A DNA stretch of 64,000 nucleotides from Ignavibacteriales bacterium (GCA_026390815.1 JAPLFH010000041.1:62001-126000), one strand, 5' to 3'. Positions 55,251 to 64,000 are shown, counted from the first letter of the stretch. Notes: a model not told the origin generated them from the letters alone. Made by a program: numbers and translations.

Positions 55251-56285
55251 ATGAAACTATCCGATTTTAAATACAATTATTCTAAAAATGCTATCGCAAA
55301 ATTTCCAGTAGCAAAAAGAGATTCCGCTAAGATGATGGTTTTGAAGCGGGAAAATCAAGCTATAGAAAACAAAAAGTTTAGTGACCTTATTGATTTTATG
55401 GAAAAAGGTGATACACTCGTAATTAATGAAACAAAGGTAATTCAAGCAAGATTATATGGCAAGAAAGAACGAACAAACGCTAAAATTGAAGTCTTTTTAC
55501 TTAGAGAACTAAATAAGGAAGAATGTATTTGGGATGTAATTGTTGACCCTGCAAGAAAAGTAAGGATAGGAAACAGAATCTATTTTAATGATAAACTCTG
55601 GTGCGAAGTTATAGATAATACAACTTCACGCGGAAGAACAGTTCGATTCAATCAGCCAGGCAATATTTTTAAGGCTGTAGAAAAAATTGGTCAAACACCG
55701 CTACCACCATACATTAAAAGAGATCCGGTTCCTGAAGATAAAGAAAACTACCAGACAGTTTTTGCAAAGGTAGATGGCGCAGTTGCAGCACCAACTGCTG
55801 GTTTACATTTTACAAATGAACTGATTGAAAAGATTAAGAAAAAAGGAATAAAGATAGTTCCAATACTTCTTCACATCGGTCTTGGTACATTTCGCCCTGT
55901 GGAAGTAGAAGATTTGACAAAGCATAAAATGGATTCTGAATTCTTCGAAATTTCTGAAGCGACTGCCGAAGCAATAAACAAAACTATTATTTCAAAACAA
56001 AAAGTTTTTGTTGTTGGAACAAGTTCCTGCCGTGCACTTGAAAGCAGTGTAACTGCAGAAGGTTTTGTAAAACCTAATCGTGGCTGGACAGATAAATTCA
56101 TCTTTCCACCTTATGAGTTTAAAATTGCTGATGCGCTGATAACTAATTTCCATGCACCGGAATCAACGTTAATTATGCTTGCTGCTGCATTTGCCGGTTA
56201 CGACTTTTTAATAAAAGCATATAAGAAAGCACTTAAAGATAATTACCGCTTCCTTAGTTATGGCGATGCAATGCTAATAATATAA
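55251..56285 (+). CDS. queA: S-adenosylmethionine:tRNA ribosyltransferase-isomerase
   Basis: 344 residues from ATG 55251 with AGGAG upstream; a TTG six codons earlier is ignored because MKLSDFKYNYSKNAIAKFP is the usual start. QueA transfers the ribosyl part of SAM to preQ1 at tRNA position 34 during queuosine synthesis. DTLVINETKVIQARLYGKK, QTPLPPYIKR, YQTVFAKVDGAVAAPTAGLHFT, VPILLHIGLGTFRPVEVEDLTKHKMDSE and TNFHAPESTLIMLAAAF are the family blocks. The tgt gene is not adjacent. The gene is separated from the next by about 65 bases. Confidence 0.97.
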   Translation: MKLSDFKYNYSKNAIAKFPVAKRDSAKMMVLKRENQAIENKKFSDLIDFMEKGDTLVINETKVIQARLYGKKERTNAKIEVFLLRELNKEECIWDVIVDPARKVRIGNRIYFNDKLWCEVIDNTTSRGRTVRFNQPGNIFKAVEKIGQTPLPPYIKRDPVPEDKENYQTVFAKVDGAVAAPTAGLHFTNELIEKIKKKGIKIVPILLHIGLGTFRPVEVEDLTKHKMDSEFFEISEATAEAINKTIISKQKVFVVGTSSCRALESSVTAEGFVKPNRGWTDKFIFPPYEFKIADALITNFHAPESTLIMLAAAFAGYDFLIKAYKKALKDNYRFLSYGDAMLII

Positions 56286-56350
56286 GTAGTATATAGTTGA
56301 TAGCTTTTAATTATTAACGAAATTTGTTAATTAAACATAAGGGTGGCTTC

Positions 56351-57088
56351 ATGAAAAGTTTACTTTTATTATTATCAATTTTTTATATAATACTTTCACT
56401 CAATTTGTTTTGTGAAGATATTTATCTGAAAGATGGGAAAATTTATAAGAATGTAAAAATTATAAAAGAATTCCAAGGTTCAGTAGTAATACAAATTAAT
56501 GACAAAGAAATAGCAATTGCAAAATCTTTTATTTTAAAAATTGAACAAATTGCATTTAATGATTCATTTAAAAGTACAATTATTGATACAGTTAAAATCA
56601 AAGAAAATGAAAATAACATTATCCAATCAAAGGATAATCCTTGCAATGATAAATTATTTCTGAGTTTACAACAAAAAGAAACCTTGACCAAAGAAGAAGT
56701 ACAAGCCTATGTTGAATTAAAAAAAATGTGCGAGGAATCTAAGAAAAAAAGTTTATTGCAAAATTCAAATAATGAACTATCAAAACAGACTATAAAAGAA
56801 TATCCTCGTTTACCTTTATTGACAGTAGGATGTTTAGGTTTTATTGGTGCTTATCATTTTATAAAAAAGGCAAGTGATAAATCTGATGCAATTAATGCTT
56901 TAAATGGTTTGAAAGGATTGATTCCCAATACAAAAATTGATACTGATGAACTTGAAAATGATAGAGATTGGGCTATTATTGGTGGAGTAGTTTGTGGAGT
57001 TGCAGGTGTAGTTTTTTCAATAGTGGCATTACAATCAGTTGAAGTTAAAATATCTCAAAATCAAATTTCATTAAGTTACAATTTCTAA
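56351..57088 (+). CDS. hypothetical exported or membrane protein
   Basis: 245 residues from ATG 56351, where the signal-like hydrophobic start (SLLLLLSIFYIILSLNLFCED) begins; the ribosome site is poor (AAGGGTGG). DIYLKDGKIYKNVKIIKEFQGSVVIQIND resembles short beta-rich repeats seen in other exported proteins. Two hydrophobic stretches near the C-terminus (LPLLTVGCLGFIGAYHFI and AIIGGVVCGVAGVVFSIVAL) may span the membrane. I do not recognise a family. It looks slightly more AT-rich than its neighbours by eye. It lies between queA and ispD and is unlikely to relate to either. Confidence 0.65.
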   Translation: MKSLLLLLSIFYIILSLNLFCEDIYLKDGKIYKNVKIIKEFQGSVVIQINDKEIAIAKSFILKIEQIAFNDSFKSTIIDTVKIKENENNIIQSKDNPCNDKLFLSLQQKETLTKEEVQAYVELKKMCEESKKKSLLQNSNNELSKQTIKEYPRLPLLTVGCLGFIGAYHFIKKASDKSDAINALNGLKGLIPNTKIDTDELENDRDWAIIGGVVCGVAGVVFSIVALQSVEVKISQNQISLSYNF

Positions 57089-57116
57089 AATTAAGGGATT
57101 TCTAAAAACAAATTTG

Positions 57117-57800
57117 ATGAAAACAGTAGCAATTATTCCGGCGGGTGGACAGGGAAAACGGTTCGGTGAATCCTTGCCAAAACAGTATCATCAAATTAAT
57201 GGAAAAGAAATCCTGATTTATACGCTGGAGATATTTCAGCATTGTTCTTTGGTTGATGAAATCGTTGTTGCTGCGCAGAAAGATTTTTTCAATTTGATAA
57301 AAGAACGCACGGATCAATATCAAATTACTAAAATGAAAAAGATAGTTGAGGGTGGAAAGGAAAGACAGGATTCTGTTTACAATGCTTTAGTTTCCTTTGA
57401 AGCAGATAAAAATGATTTGATAGCAGTGCACGATGCAGCCCGACCTTTACTTTCAAATGAAATTTTAGAAAACGCTTTAAAAGCAGCTAAAATTTTCGAT
57501 AATATTCTGGTCTGCTTAAAAAATAGCGACACTTTAATTAAAGGCAAAGATGTTGTTCATTCTTATATCGATAGAGAAAATATTTTCCATGTACAAACTC
57601 CGCAAATATTTAGATATGAGATATTAAAAAAATCTATGGGGTTAGCATTAAGGGAAAATTTTTATGGTACAGATGAATCGATGCTGGTAGTTAGAGCAGG
57701 ATACAATGTAAAAATAGTAGCGGGTTCTGTTTTAAATTTCAAAATCACTTCACAGGAAGATGTGGAAATGTTTAAAAAAATGATACAAGAAAAATTATAA
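57117..57800 (+). CDS. ispD: 2-C-methyl-D-erythritol 4-phosphate cytidylyltransferase
   Basis: 227 residues from ATG 57117 (a TTG one codon earlier is also possible). IspD couples CTP to methylerythritol 4-phosphate in the non-mevalonate isoprenoid pathway. AIIPAGGQGKRFGESLPKQYHQINGKEIL is the nucleotide-binding start, GGKERQDSVYNAL and AVHDAARPLLS follow, and DTLIKG, VQTPQIFRYEIL, TDESMLV complete the pattern. ispF is not fused or adjacent. plsY starts 77 bases downstream. Confidence 0.95.
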   Translation: MKTVAIIPAGGQGKRFGESLPKQYHQINGKEILIYTLEIFQHCSLVDEIVVAAQKDFFNLIKERTDQYQITKMKKIVEGGKERQDSVYNALVSFEADKNDLIAVHDAARPLLSNEILENALKAAKIFDNILVCLKNSDTLIKGKDVVHSYIDRENIFHVQTPQIFRYEILKKSMGLALRENFYGTDESMLVVRAGYNVKIVAGSVLNFKITSQEDVEMFKKMIQEKL

Positions 57801-57877
57801 TGTTACGAACTAATTATCTTGCAATTTGATCGGTTAATAACTAAAATTCACTTGTAAAAAAAAATAAGAATAGTTTT

Positions 57878-58543
57878 ATGTACTTACTTTCATTAATAAT
57901 AATACTGTCCTACTTAGTTGGTTCAATCCCAACAAGTATAATTCTAAGCAAATTAATTAAAGGAATAGATATTCGCGATTACGGGAGCGGAAACGCAGGT
58001 GGATCAAACGTATTCCGCATAATGGGTTGGAAATACGGCATCCTTACAATTGTTCTTGATGCATTCAAAGGAGCAATTGCGGTTATATTTGTTGCACGTT
58101 TACATTATGGTAATATCCCTTTTCAAAACCTAACTCCTTTTGATGATTTTACCTTAATTCAGATTTTTGCCGGTATAGCAGCAGTGTTAGGACATGTATG
58201 GACGATCTTTGCGGGTTTCCGTGGTGGAAAAGGGATTGCAACTGCTCTTGGATTTCTGTTAACTTTAATTACTGTAGACATGCTTTTTGCTTTAGCTGTA
58301 TTCACGATAGTTGTTGTTATTACAAAATATATTTCACTCGGTTCTATTTTAGCTGCTGTTTCAGTTCCTTTAATTTTGATTGTAAGAGAGAATATTTTTG
58401 GAGTAAATATTCCAGGTTACAATATTATTCTTCCGTTTACAATTGGGATAGTGGGCTTAATTCTTTTTACACATCGTACAAATGTAAAAAGAATTTATCA
58501 AGGTACAGAAAGACAGATCAATCTTTTCAAAAAGAAAAAATAA
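57878..58543 (+). CDS. plsY: acyl-phosphate glycerol-3-phosphate acyltransferase PlsY
   Basis: 221 residues, about five or six helices. PlsY makes lysophosphatidate from acyl-phosphate and glycerol 3-phosphate in the inner membrane. YLVGSIPTSIILSKLIKGIDIRDYGSGNAGGSNVFR is the first signature region (read as short parts), then LGHVWTIFAGFRGGKGIATALG and FTHRTNVKRIYQGTE at the end. A terminator lies between it and gpsA, which makes its substrate. Confidence 0.95.
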   Translation: MYLLSLIIILSYLVGSIPTSIILSKLIKGIDIRDYGSGNAGGSNVFRIMGWKYGILTIVLDAFKGAIAVIFVARLHYGNIPFQNLTPFDDFTLIQIFAGIAAVLGHVWTIFAGFRGGKGIATALGFLLTLITVDMLFALAVFTIVVVITKYISLGSILAAVSVPLILIVRENIFGVNIPGYNIILPFTIGIVGLILFTHRTNVKRIYQGTERQINLFKKKK

Positions 58544-58568
58544 AAACTTAAGTGTTACTAAAAAGTTA

Positions 58569-58600
58569 AAATAAGGCGATGAATTTCGCCTTATTTTTTT
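58569..58600 (+). terminator. rho-independent terminator of plsY
   Basis: AAATAAGGCGA-TGAATT-TCGCCTTATTT is a perfect 11-base stem with a T-run of about eight after it. Confidence 0.94.
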
Positions 58601-58634
58601 TATATTGAAAGCAAACGAAAACAAAGTATTTGCT

Positions 58635-59630
58635 ATGAAAATTTTAGTATTAGGCGCTGGTGGATGGGGAACCACTCTTGCAATTCTGCTTCATTACAAT
58701 GGTCATAAAGTTTCCCTGTGGGAATATAATAGACGTTATGCCAAACAGCTATTAAAAAGCAGAGAAAATAAATTATACCTGCCTGGTATCCAAATTCCAA
58801 AAGAAATAGAAATTACGCATCAGCTTGATGAAGTTTCTGATGATAAGAACTTAATAGTTTTGGCTGTGCCTTCGCAATTTTTGCGAAGTGTTATAAAAAA
58901 ACTACCCTACTCTCAAATAAAAAACTCAATATTTGTTAGTGTTGCAAAAGGAATTGAAACCGGTACTCTTCTAACTATGTCACAAATGATAGCAGAGGAA
59001 ATTCCACAGCTTGCTTATGAACAAATTGGCGTTTTGTCGGGCCCAAGTCATGCAGAGGAAGTTAGCAGAAGAATTCCAACAGCAGTTGTAGCTGCTTCAA
59101 AAACAAGTGATACTTCCAAAATTATACAAGCTGCATTTATTACTTCTTACTTCAGAGTTTACTCTTCCACAGATATTCTTGGTGTTGAATTAGGTGGTGC
59201 AGTAAAAAATGTTATTGCTATTGGCGCTGGAATAATTGACGGTGCAAAATTTGGGGATAATACGAAAGCAGCAATTATGACCCGTGGTATTGCTGAGATT
59301 ACCCGCCTTGGTGTTGCAATGGGTGCAAAGGCAGATACTTTCTGGGGACTTTCCGGTATGGGAGACTTGATTGTAACTTGTATGAGCAAGCATAGCCGCA
59401 ATAGGTTTGTTGGCGAAAAAATCGGGGAAGGGAAAACATTAAAAGAAATTCTGAAATCCATGAATATGGTTGCTGAAGGAATAGATTCTTGCGCATCAGT
59501 TAAACAGCTTGCCGAAAAATATAATGTTGAAACACCAATCGTTAGTGAAGTATACAAAGTACTTTTTGAAGATAAAGATGCAGTTCAAGCTACAACAGAT
59601 TTGATGTCTCGCGATACGAAAAACGAATAA
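58635..59630 (+). CDS. gpsA: NAD(P)-dependent glycerol-3-phosphate dehydrogenase
   Basis: 331 residues from ATG 58635; an upstream GTG/TTG frame would add ten residues without family support. It reduces dihydroxyacetone phosphate to sn-glycerol 3-phosphate for phospholipids. MKILVLGAGGWGTTLAILL is the Rossmann start, then LAVPSQFLRSVI, LSGPSHAEEVSRRIPTAVV, GVELGGAVKNVIAIGAGIIDG, NTKAAIMTRGIAEITRLG and LSGMGDLIVTCMSKHSRNR. Placed after plsY, it completes the glycerolipid entry step although a terminator separates them. Confidence 0.97.
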   Translation: MKILVLGAGGWGTTLAILLHYNGHKVSLWEYNRRYAKQLLKSRENKLYLPGIQIPKEIEITHQLDEVSDDKNLIVLAVPSQFLRSVIKKLPYSQIKNSIFVSVAKGIETGTLLTMSQMIAEEIPQLAYEQIGVLSGPSHAEEVSRRIPTAVVAASKTSDTSKIIQAAFITSYFRVYSSTDILGVELGGAVKNVIAIGAGIIDGAKFGDNTKAAIMTRGIAEITRLGVAMGAKADTFWGLSGMGDLIVTCMSKHSRNRFVGEKIGEGKTLKEILKSMNMVAEGIDSCASVKQLAEKYNVETPIVSEVYKVLFEDKDAVQATTDLMSRDTKNE

Positions 59631-59735
59631 TTTTTTTATCCTGCCTTTATTTTAATTGCATAATTGGTTTCTTATTCCGATTTTCGCAAAAGTTTATTTG
59701 CTAAAATTCATTGTTATAATTAAAGGTATAAAATT

Positions 59736-61235
59736 ATGAACCAACTGTTTGCTAAAAAGCCGCTTGAACTTTGTCTTGAAGAAATGAAAGGTGAAAATCG
59801 GCTAAGAAGAATTCTTGGTCCAGTTGCACTAACAAGTCTTGGCGTTGGAGCAATTATTGGAACAGGAATTTTTGTTCTTACCGGAGTAGCCGCACACGAT
59901 AAAGCTGGTCCTGCAATCATTTTATCATTTGTTGTTGCTGGTCTTGCATGTGTATTTGCAGCGCTCTGCTATTCCGAATTTGCTTCCATGGTTCCAATAG
60001 CTGGTTCGGCTTATACTTATGCATACGCAACTTTAGGTGAATTATTCGCATGGATAATTGGTTGGGATTTAATACTTGAATATGCAGTAGCATCTGCTAC
60101 TGTTGCACATGGCTGGTCTGCTTACTTCCAGGATTTCATTGGCATCATTGGAATAAAACTCCCTTTTGCGATGACGCGGGCGCCCTTCGATTTCAATCCC
60201 GATTCGGGATTGCTTGCTGTAACGGGTACAATAATAGATTTACCAGCAATTCTAATTGCGGCAATTGTTACATTTATTCTTGTAAAAGGAATAAAGGAAA
60301 GCGCAGGATTTAATGCAACGATGGTAATCATTAAACTTATTATAGTTTTGTTTGTAATTGTTGTTGGTGCGTTTTACGTTGATCCTGCAAATTGGAAAAA
60401 CTTTGCTCCGTATGGTTTTTCCGGAATTAGCTTTTTTGGAAAAACAATTTGGGGACAAACAGGATTGGGCGGCGCACCGGTTGGAATGCTTGCCGCGGCT
60501 GCAACTATTTTCTTTGCTTACATCGGCTTCGATTCCATCTCAACCCACGCTGAAGAAGCTAAAAATCCACGGCGGGATGTTCCAATCGCCATCATCACTT
60601 CCCTGTTGCTTTGCACAGTTTTATATATTGCAGTTGCGGCAATTCTAACTGGGATGGTTCCTTATGATAAAATCAATATCGATTCACCAGTATCAAATGC
60701 ATTTGCACAAGTTGGATTGCCATGGGCTCAATTACTAATTTCATTTGGTGCAATTGCAGGTATTACGTCTGTACTCCTTGTTATGATGTTAAGCCAGCCA
60801 AGAATATTTTTAGCAATGGCGCGCGATGGTTTGGTACCACCAAGTATTTTTGGTGCAGTTCACGAAAAATTCAGAACACCATGGAAGTCTACAATACTAA
60901 CTGGAATATTTGTAGCTACCTTAGCCGGACTATTACCGTTAAGAATATTAGCTGAGCTTGTAAATATCGGAACCTTGTTTGCATTTGTAATTGTTTGTTC
61001 TGCAGTTTTGATTATGCGTAAAACTCATCCAAATGCTGAGCGACCATTTAAAGCTCCTTTCTTTCCATTTGTACCAATTGCGGGTATAGCAACCTGTTTA
61101 CTTCTGATGTTCTCTCTACCGGAAGAAAATTGGCTGCGCCTGTTCATCTGGCTTTTGATTGGCGGATTCATTTATGTTTTCTATGGAAGGAAACACAGTG
61201 TTATGCATAAGATCCTAAACAAAGGAAAGAAATAA
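59736..61235 (+). CDS. APC-family amino acid permease (CAT-like)
   Basis: 499 residues with about 12 helices. LTSLGVGAIIGTGIFVLTGVAAH is the APC helix-1 motif, ALCYSEFASMVPIAGSAYTYAYATLGELFAWIIGW helices 2-3 (read in parts), FFAYIGFDSISTHAEEAKNPRRDVP the conserved helix-6/loop region, and RIFLAMARDGLVPP helix 8-9. It most resembles the cationic amino acid transporter branch (YfnA/GltP-free type); substrate uncertain. A palindrome (60194-60212) falls in the loop after helix 3. A terminator follows. Confidence 0.93.
   Translation: MNQLFAKKPLELCLEEMKGENRLRRILGPVALTSLGVGAIIGTGIFVLTGVAAHDKAGPAIILSFVVAGLACVFAALCYSEFASMVPIAGSAYTYAYATLGELFAWIIGWDLILEYAVASATVAHGWSAYFQDFIGIIGIKLPFAMTRAPFDFNPDSGLLAVTGTIIDLPAILIAAIVTFILVKGIKESAGFNATMVIIKLIIVLFVIVVGAFYVDPANWKNFAPYGFSGISFFGKTIWGQTGLGGAPVGMLAAAATIFFAYIGFDSISTHAEEAKNPRRDVPIAIITSLLLCTVLYIAVAAILTGMVPYDKINIDSPVSNAFAQVGLPWAQLLISFGAIAGITSVLLVMMLSQPRIFLAMARDGLVPPSIFGAVHEKFRTPWKSTILTGIFVATLAGLLPLRILAELVNIGTLFAFVIVCSAVLIMRKTHPNAERPFKAPFFPFVPIAGIATCLLLMFSLPEENWLRLFIWLLIGGFIYVFYGRKHSVMHKILNKGKK
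60194..60212 (+). repeat. 19-base palindrome inside permease gene
   Basis: CAATCCCGA-T-TCGGGATTG is a perfect 9-base inverted repeat with a single central base, coding for FNPDSGLL in a loop. The same CCCGAT...ATCGGG core recurs at 17580-17595, so it may be a dispersed palindromic motif. Confidence 0.45.
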
Positions 61236-61286
61236 TAGAATTTAATAGTGCTGTTGAGAGTTTGTTTATTTTGGTAGGCGTTCTTA

Positions 61287-61330
61287 TGGAGAGGATGTGT
61301 TAACTAGTACATCCTTTCCATTTTAATTTT
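61287..61330. terminator. terminator after the permease gene
   Basis: TGGAGAGGATGT (61287-61298) pairs with ACATCCTTTCCA (61309-61320) with one wobble, then a T-rich tail (TTTTAATTTT). It sits between convergent genes, so it may serve both. Confidence 0.8.
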
Positions 61331-61368
61331 GAAAGTTCAACATAGGGGAAGTTGGAAATTAAAGAAAA

Positions 61369-61797
61369 TTAATATCTTCTTCTTCTTGATACTTCAATCC
61401 TATAAGTTTCCTTTTTATTTACCAATTCCCCGTTCTTTATTTTTCTTACTTTCTCGTTTTTAAAACCAAGAAGCAAAATTGTTTCTTTTATTTTGTTAAG
61501 TGTTATTTCATCAACTTCATAATGATTTTTGAACAAATGCAAAGGTGCGCTAAAAAGATATTCCAAAAATAAATTATCCTGATCCAATTCAATGTTAAAT
61601 ATATATTCCTTACTACTCCCAATTTTTAAAATAGTTATTTCATTCTGAAACAAAGCTATTTTAGTTGAAGGAATTTCAAGCTGCAGCCTGTTTGAAATAA
61701 TTCTACAGGCAAACCTTATATCATCAATATCATCTTTTGCAAGCAGGTATTTCAGTTGAGTTGTTTCATCTGCAGAAGTTAAATATTTGTTGTTCAT
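61369..61797 (-). CDS. hypothetical small basic protein
   Basis: 142 residues, no signal peptide or membrane segment. The start TQLKYLLAKDDIDDIRFACRII and the end RKIKNGELVNKKETYRIEVSRRRRY (strongly basic tail) are helical or charged; the middle alternates beta-like stretches (TKIALFQNEITILKIG, EYIFNIELDQ). I recognise no family. It lies alone between a permease gene and a histidine kinase gene on the same strand as the latter, with a 146-base gap, so no function follows. Confidence 0.6.
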   Translation of the reverse strand: MNNKYLTSADETTQLKYLLAKDDIDDIRFACRIISNRLQLEIPSTKIALFQNEITILKIGSSKEYIFNIELDQDNLFLEYLFSAPLHLFKNHYEVDEITLNKIKETILLLGFKNEKVRKIKNGELVNKKETYRIEVSRRRRY

Positions 61798-61943
61798 TAA
61801 ACTAAATCCTTATTTTAAATAACCCATTCTATAACCAAAACCTATTTTGTATAAACTAACTTTTGTCGGAGAATTCATCATTATATTATTAGTTGTTTAA
61901 TATTAATTCAATATTTATTATTCAATAAAAATGCTCGGCTTAA

Positions 61944-63797
61944 TTAAACCGGTATACTAAAGGAAAAATTACTTCCTATACCAATTTCACTCTTCAACCA
62001 AATATTTCCACCCTGGGATAAAACAAATTCTTTTGAAATAGCCAACCCTAATCCTCTTCCTTTAGGATTACTTCCTACTTGAATAAATTTTTTAAATATT
62101 TTTTCCTGATCTTCCGGTGCAATCCCTGCTCCCTTATCTATCACAGAAAATATCACAAAGTTATTTTCTTTCCTACAAACTATTTGAATATCTCCATTTT
62201 CATTGGTGTACCTTATAGCATTATTTATAAGGTTAACAAGCACCCAAACAGTTTTTTCAATATCTGCCTGAATCTTCGGTAAGTTCTCTTCTATCTTAGT
62301 ATTCAACTGGATATTCTTTTCGGCTGATATCATAACCAAAGCTAATACTGCATACTCAATAATATCTTCTGGTTTAACTGTTGTAATATTTAATTTTATA
62401 TTACCCGATTCAGTCTGCGAGAAATCCAGCAGTTCATTTACCATCTTGGATAATCGTACGGTTTGTTGTCTTATCGCCTGCAATATTTTTTTCTGCTCTT
62501 CATTTACTGTTCCGATCTTATCGTTTTCAAGTAGTTTTAGACTAAGATTAATGGATGAAAGCGGCGTCTTTAGTTCGTGGGAAACTGTTGCAATCAGATT
62601 TGTTTTAGCAGTATCGCGTTCTTCGAAACTGGTAATGTTTTTTAATACTAAAACATAACCAATTGAATTTTGCTCAAAACCATTTTCAGCAAGTTTAATT
62701 TCAATTACTTCTTTGGAAAAGAAACTTTCTTTATTATTAATAAAAATTTGAATTGGTTTATTTTCGGCTTGGGTATTACCATCAAACCGGGGAATTATAT
62801 CTTTTATAATTTCCCTTATGAGATCATTATGTGTTGCAACGTCTGGGGCATATTTTCCAATAATTTCATTATCCTTTAATCCAAATAATTCTAATGCAGT
62901 TTTATTGATAGATACTATGATTTTATTTTCATCAATTACAAGCACTGCATCATTCATATTCTGAAGAATAGCTTCAACTCGTTTTTTTTCAATTAGCAAT
63001 TGATGCAGGTTATTTTGCTCATATTCTCTTAATCTTTCAGCCATATGGTTAAACGACTTAGCCAAATCGCCAATTTCATCCAACGATTTTATATTTAACT
63101 GCTGGTTGTAATTTCTTCTTGTAATCTCATTAATTTTTTCAGTGAGTTGATGTATTGGTTTTACAAGATAACCCGGGAAATAAAAGAGCGACAATAAGGA
63201 AATAATTAAACTTACAGTTCCGGTTATTATCATGTATGTTGAAACCCGGTGTGCCGTATTATCTGCTATTAAATTCTTCCTTAGAATCGCTTCCATATTA
63301 ATGTTATAAATACCATTAACCAGATTAATAATATCTTCAAACTTGTCATTGATTTGAGAGTATGTTAATAGATTTTTATTCTTCAGATTAATTTTATTAG
63401 ATATTGCATTAGAAATTTTTATCTGGTCGAAGAGAATCTTAAAATTCATGTAACTTTCATTCAGGTTTCTTACTAATTCTTTTTCACCTGTTTCGGTAAT
63501 GTTTTTAGATTCCAATTCAAAATTCTTTTCGAATTTATTTTTATGTATAATAAATTGTTTTGCAAATTCTGTATCAGGTATTTGATTATTAAAAAGTAAA
63601 AGAGCGTTTTGATACATCATGGAGACTGAATGCTGCATTTCCGTGGCGTACTGTACTGACTTATAATTATCCTGTATTATAGCTTTGGAATCTTTTGCCA
63701 ATTCTCTTATGAAGCTGGAACCAACAAGTCCAAGCAGAAGAATTATAAATGAAAAGAATAATAATATTAAAAGTATTTTCGTTTTAAGTTTTCTCAT
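61944..63797 (-). CDS. HAMP-PAS histidine kinase, likely partner of a split KdpD
   Basis: 617 residues. Helix about 6-27, an extracytoplasmic helical domain (about 28-175, four-helix bundle style), second helix near 180-202, HAMP (KSLDEIGDLAKSFNHMAERLREY), a PAS domain (LQNMNDAVLVIDENKIIVSINKTALELFG), then HisKA with VSHELKTPLSSINLSL and an ATPase domain with NLINNAIRYTNENG, DKGAGI, GRGLGLAISKEF. Its ATG overlaps the end of the next gene, a KdpD-type universal stress domain, by 14 bases. KdpD normally holds both in one chain, so this looks like a two-protein version sensing potassium or osmotic status (inference). Confidence 0.9.
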   Translation of the reverse strand: MRKLKTKILLILLFFSFIILLLGLVGSSFIRELAKDSKAIIQDNYKSVQYATEMQHSVSMMYQNALLLFNNQIPDTEFAKQFIIHKNKFEKNFELESKNITETGEKELVRNLNESYMNFKILFDQIKISNAISNKINLKNKNLLTYSQINDKFEDIINLVNGIYNINMEAILRKNLIADNTAHRVSTYMIITGTVSLIISLLSLFYFPGYLVKPIHQLTEKINEITRRNYNQQLNIKSLDEIGDLAKSFNHMAERLREYEQNNLHQLLIEKKRVEAILQNMNDAVLVIDENKIIVSINKTALELFGLKDNEIIGKYAPDVATHNDLIREIIKDIIPRFDGNTQAENKPIQIFINNKESFFSKEVIEIKLAENGFEQNSIGYVLVLKNITSFEERDTAKTNLIATVSHELKTPLSSINLSLKLLENDKIGTVNEEQKKILQAIRQQTVRLSKMVNELLDFSQTESGNIKLNITTVKPEDIIEYAVLALVMISAEKNIQLNTKIEENLPKIQADIEKTVWVLVNLINNAIRYTNENGDIQIVCRKENNFVIFSVIDKGAGIAPEDQEKIFKKFIQVGSNPKGRGLGLAISKEFVLSQGGNIWLKSEIGIGSNFSFSIPV

Positions 63798-64000
63798 TGT
63801 ACGAAACCATCAGTATATCAATGTTTAACTTTTCTGTTTGTTTAATCAATTCCCCAACAATTTTTTTCCCGAACAATTGCTGGAAAAATGATGAATATGG
63901 TTTACCAATAACAATAACACCTACTTCTTTTTTTTTCGCAAATTCTAAAATTGATTTTGCAACATCAGCGCTTATTTCCTTAACTACTTCCGCATTTAAT
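63784..64000 (-). CDS. KdpD-type universal-stress-domain protein, 5' part beyond the window
   Basis: The last 71 codons are visible, ending with TAA at 63784: VVKEISADVAKSILEFAKKK, VGVIVIGKPYSSFFQQLFGKKIVGELIKQ, LNIDILMVSY. The GKPYSSFFQQ stretch and the following helix correspond to the USP-like end of the KdpD N-terminal (OKCHK) region. The gene stops there instead of continuing into membrane and kinase domains, and it overlaps the downstream HAMP-PAS kinase by 14 bases. kdpFABC is expected further right but cannot be seen. Confidence 0.78.
   Translation of the reverse strand, partial: LNAEVVKEISADVAKSILEFAKKKEVGVIVIGKPYSSFFQQLFGKKIVGELIKQTEKLNIDILMVSYNEKT

Overview
The window is AT-rich bacterial chromosome from a Gram-negative member of the Bacteroidetes/Chlorobi/Ignavibacteria assemblage, most likely an Ignavibacteria-type organism (inference). 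The evidence is as follows. Several exported proteins end in the type IX secretion (T9SS) sorting domain in the NYPNPFNPST... SGIYFYKL... KKMLMLK style. Lipid A genes (lpxB, lpxK) show an outer membrane. One histidine kinase has the AHQLGTP H-box common in that assemblage. TTG starts are frequent (smc, lpxB, the solute-binding protein). No phage, integrase, IS transposase or CRISPR array was seen.

Layout: 1-2.4 kb holds the 3' edge-truncated gene for an exported GH2 beta-mannosidase. 2.4-3.4 kb holds a decayed T9SS protein, a tRNA-Asp and two tandem truncated copies of that tRNA. 3.4-9.1 kb carries pfkA, secD-secF and a TPR protein, followed by a stop-ridden gap to 9.95 kb. 9.95-17.6 kb is an accessory signalling block: an OppA-like lipoprotein overlapping a histidine kinase, an NtrC-type regulator, then a sigma-54-like promoter in front of a degenerate receiver, a lipoprotein and a repeat-rich T9SS protein. 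17.7-27.5 kb is a partner-switching island: an ECF sigma factor, an unknown membrane-anchored coiled-coil protein, three SpoIIE-type phosphatases with different sensory front ends, an RsbW-like kinase and two STAS proteins.

27.7-41 kb is mostly housekeeping (purA, nadA, dCMP deaminase, ppk1, mrp, NifU-like, tpiA) with a histidine kinase, a large T9SS beta-repeat protein and an exported YtcJ-like amidohydrolase. 41.2-43.8 kb encodes a GH2-fold protein fused to a multi-pass membrane domain and lacking the usual acid/base residue. 43.9-52.3 kb is a compact forward run: smc, a small T9SS protein, a HAD phosphatase, an ICMT-like methyltransferase, lpxB, a DUF374 acyltransferase and lpxK. 52.3-61.2 kb holds ppdK, queA, a hypothetical, ispD, plsY, gpsA and an amino-acid permease. 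The right edge has a HAMP-PAS histidine kinase overlapping the end of a KdpD-type USP protein, which suggests a split KdpD and a kdp locus beyond the window.

The two parts most worth study are the permease-less solute-binding-protein/kinase/NtrC system with its candidate sigma-54-controlled secreted output (9.95-17.6 kb), and the three-phosphatase partner-switching island headed by an ECF sigma factor (17.7-27.5 kb). The GH2/membrane fusion at 41.2 kb and several palindromic or inverted-repeat elements are further unexplained features. All functional calls are from motifs read by eye; no database search was possible.
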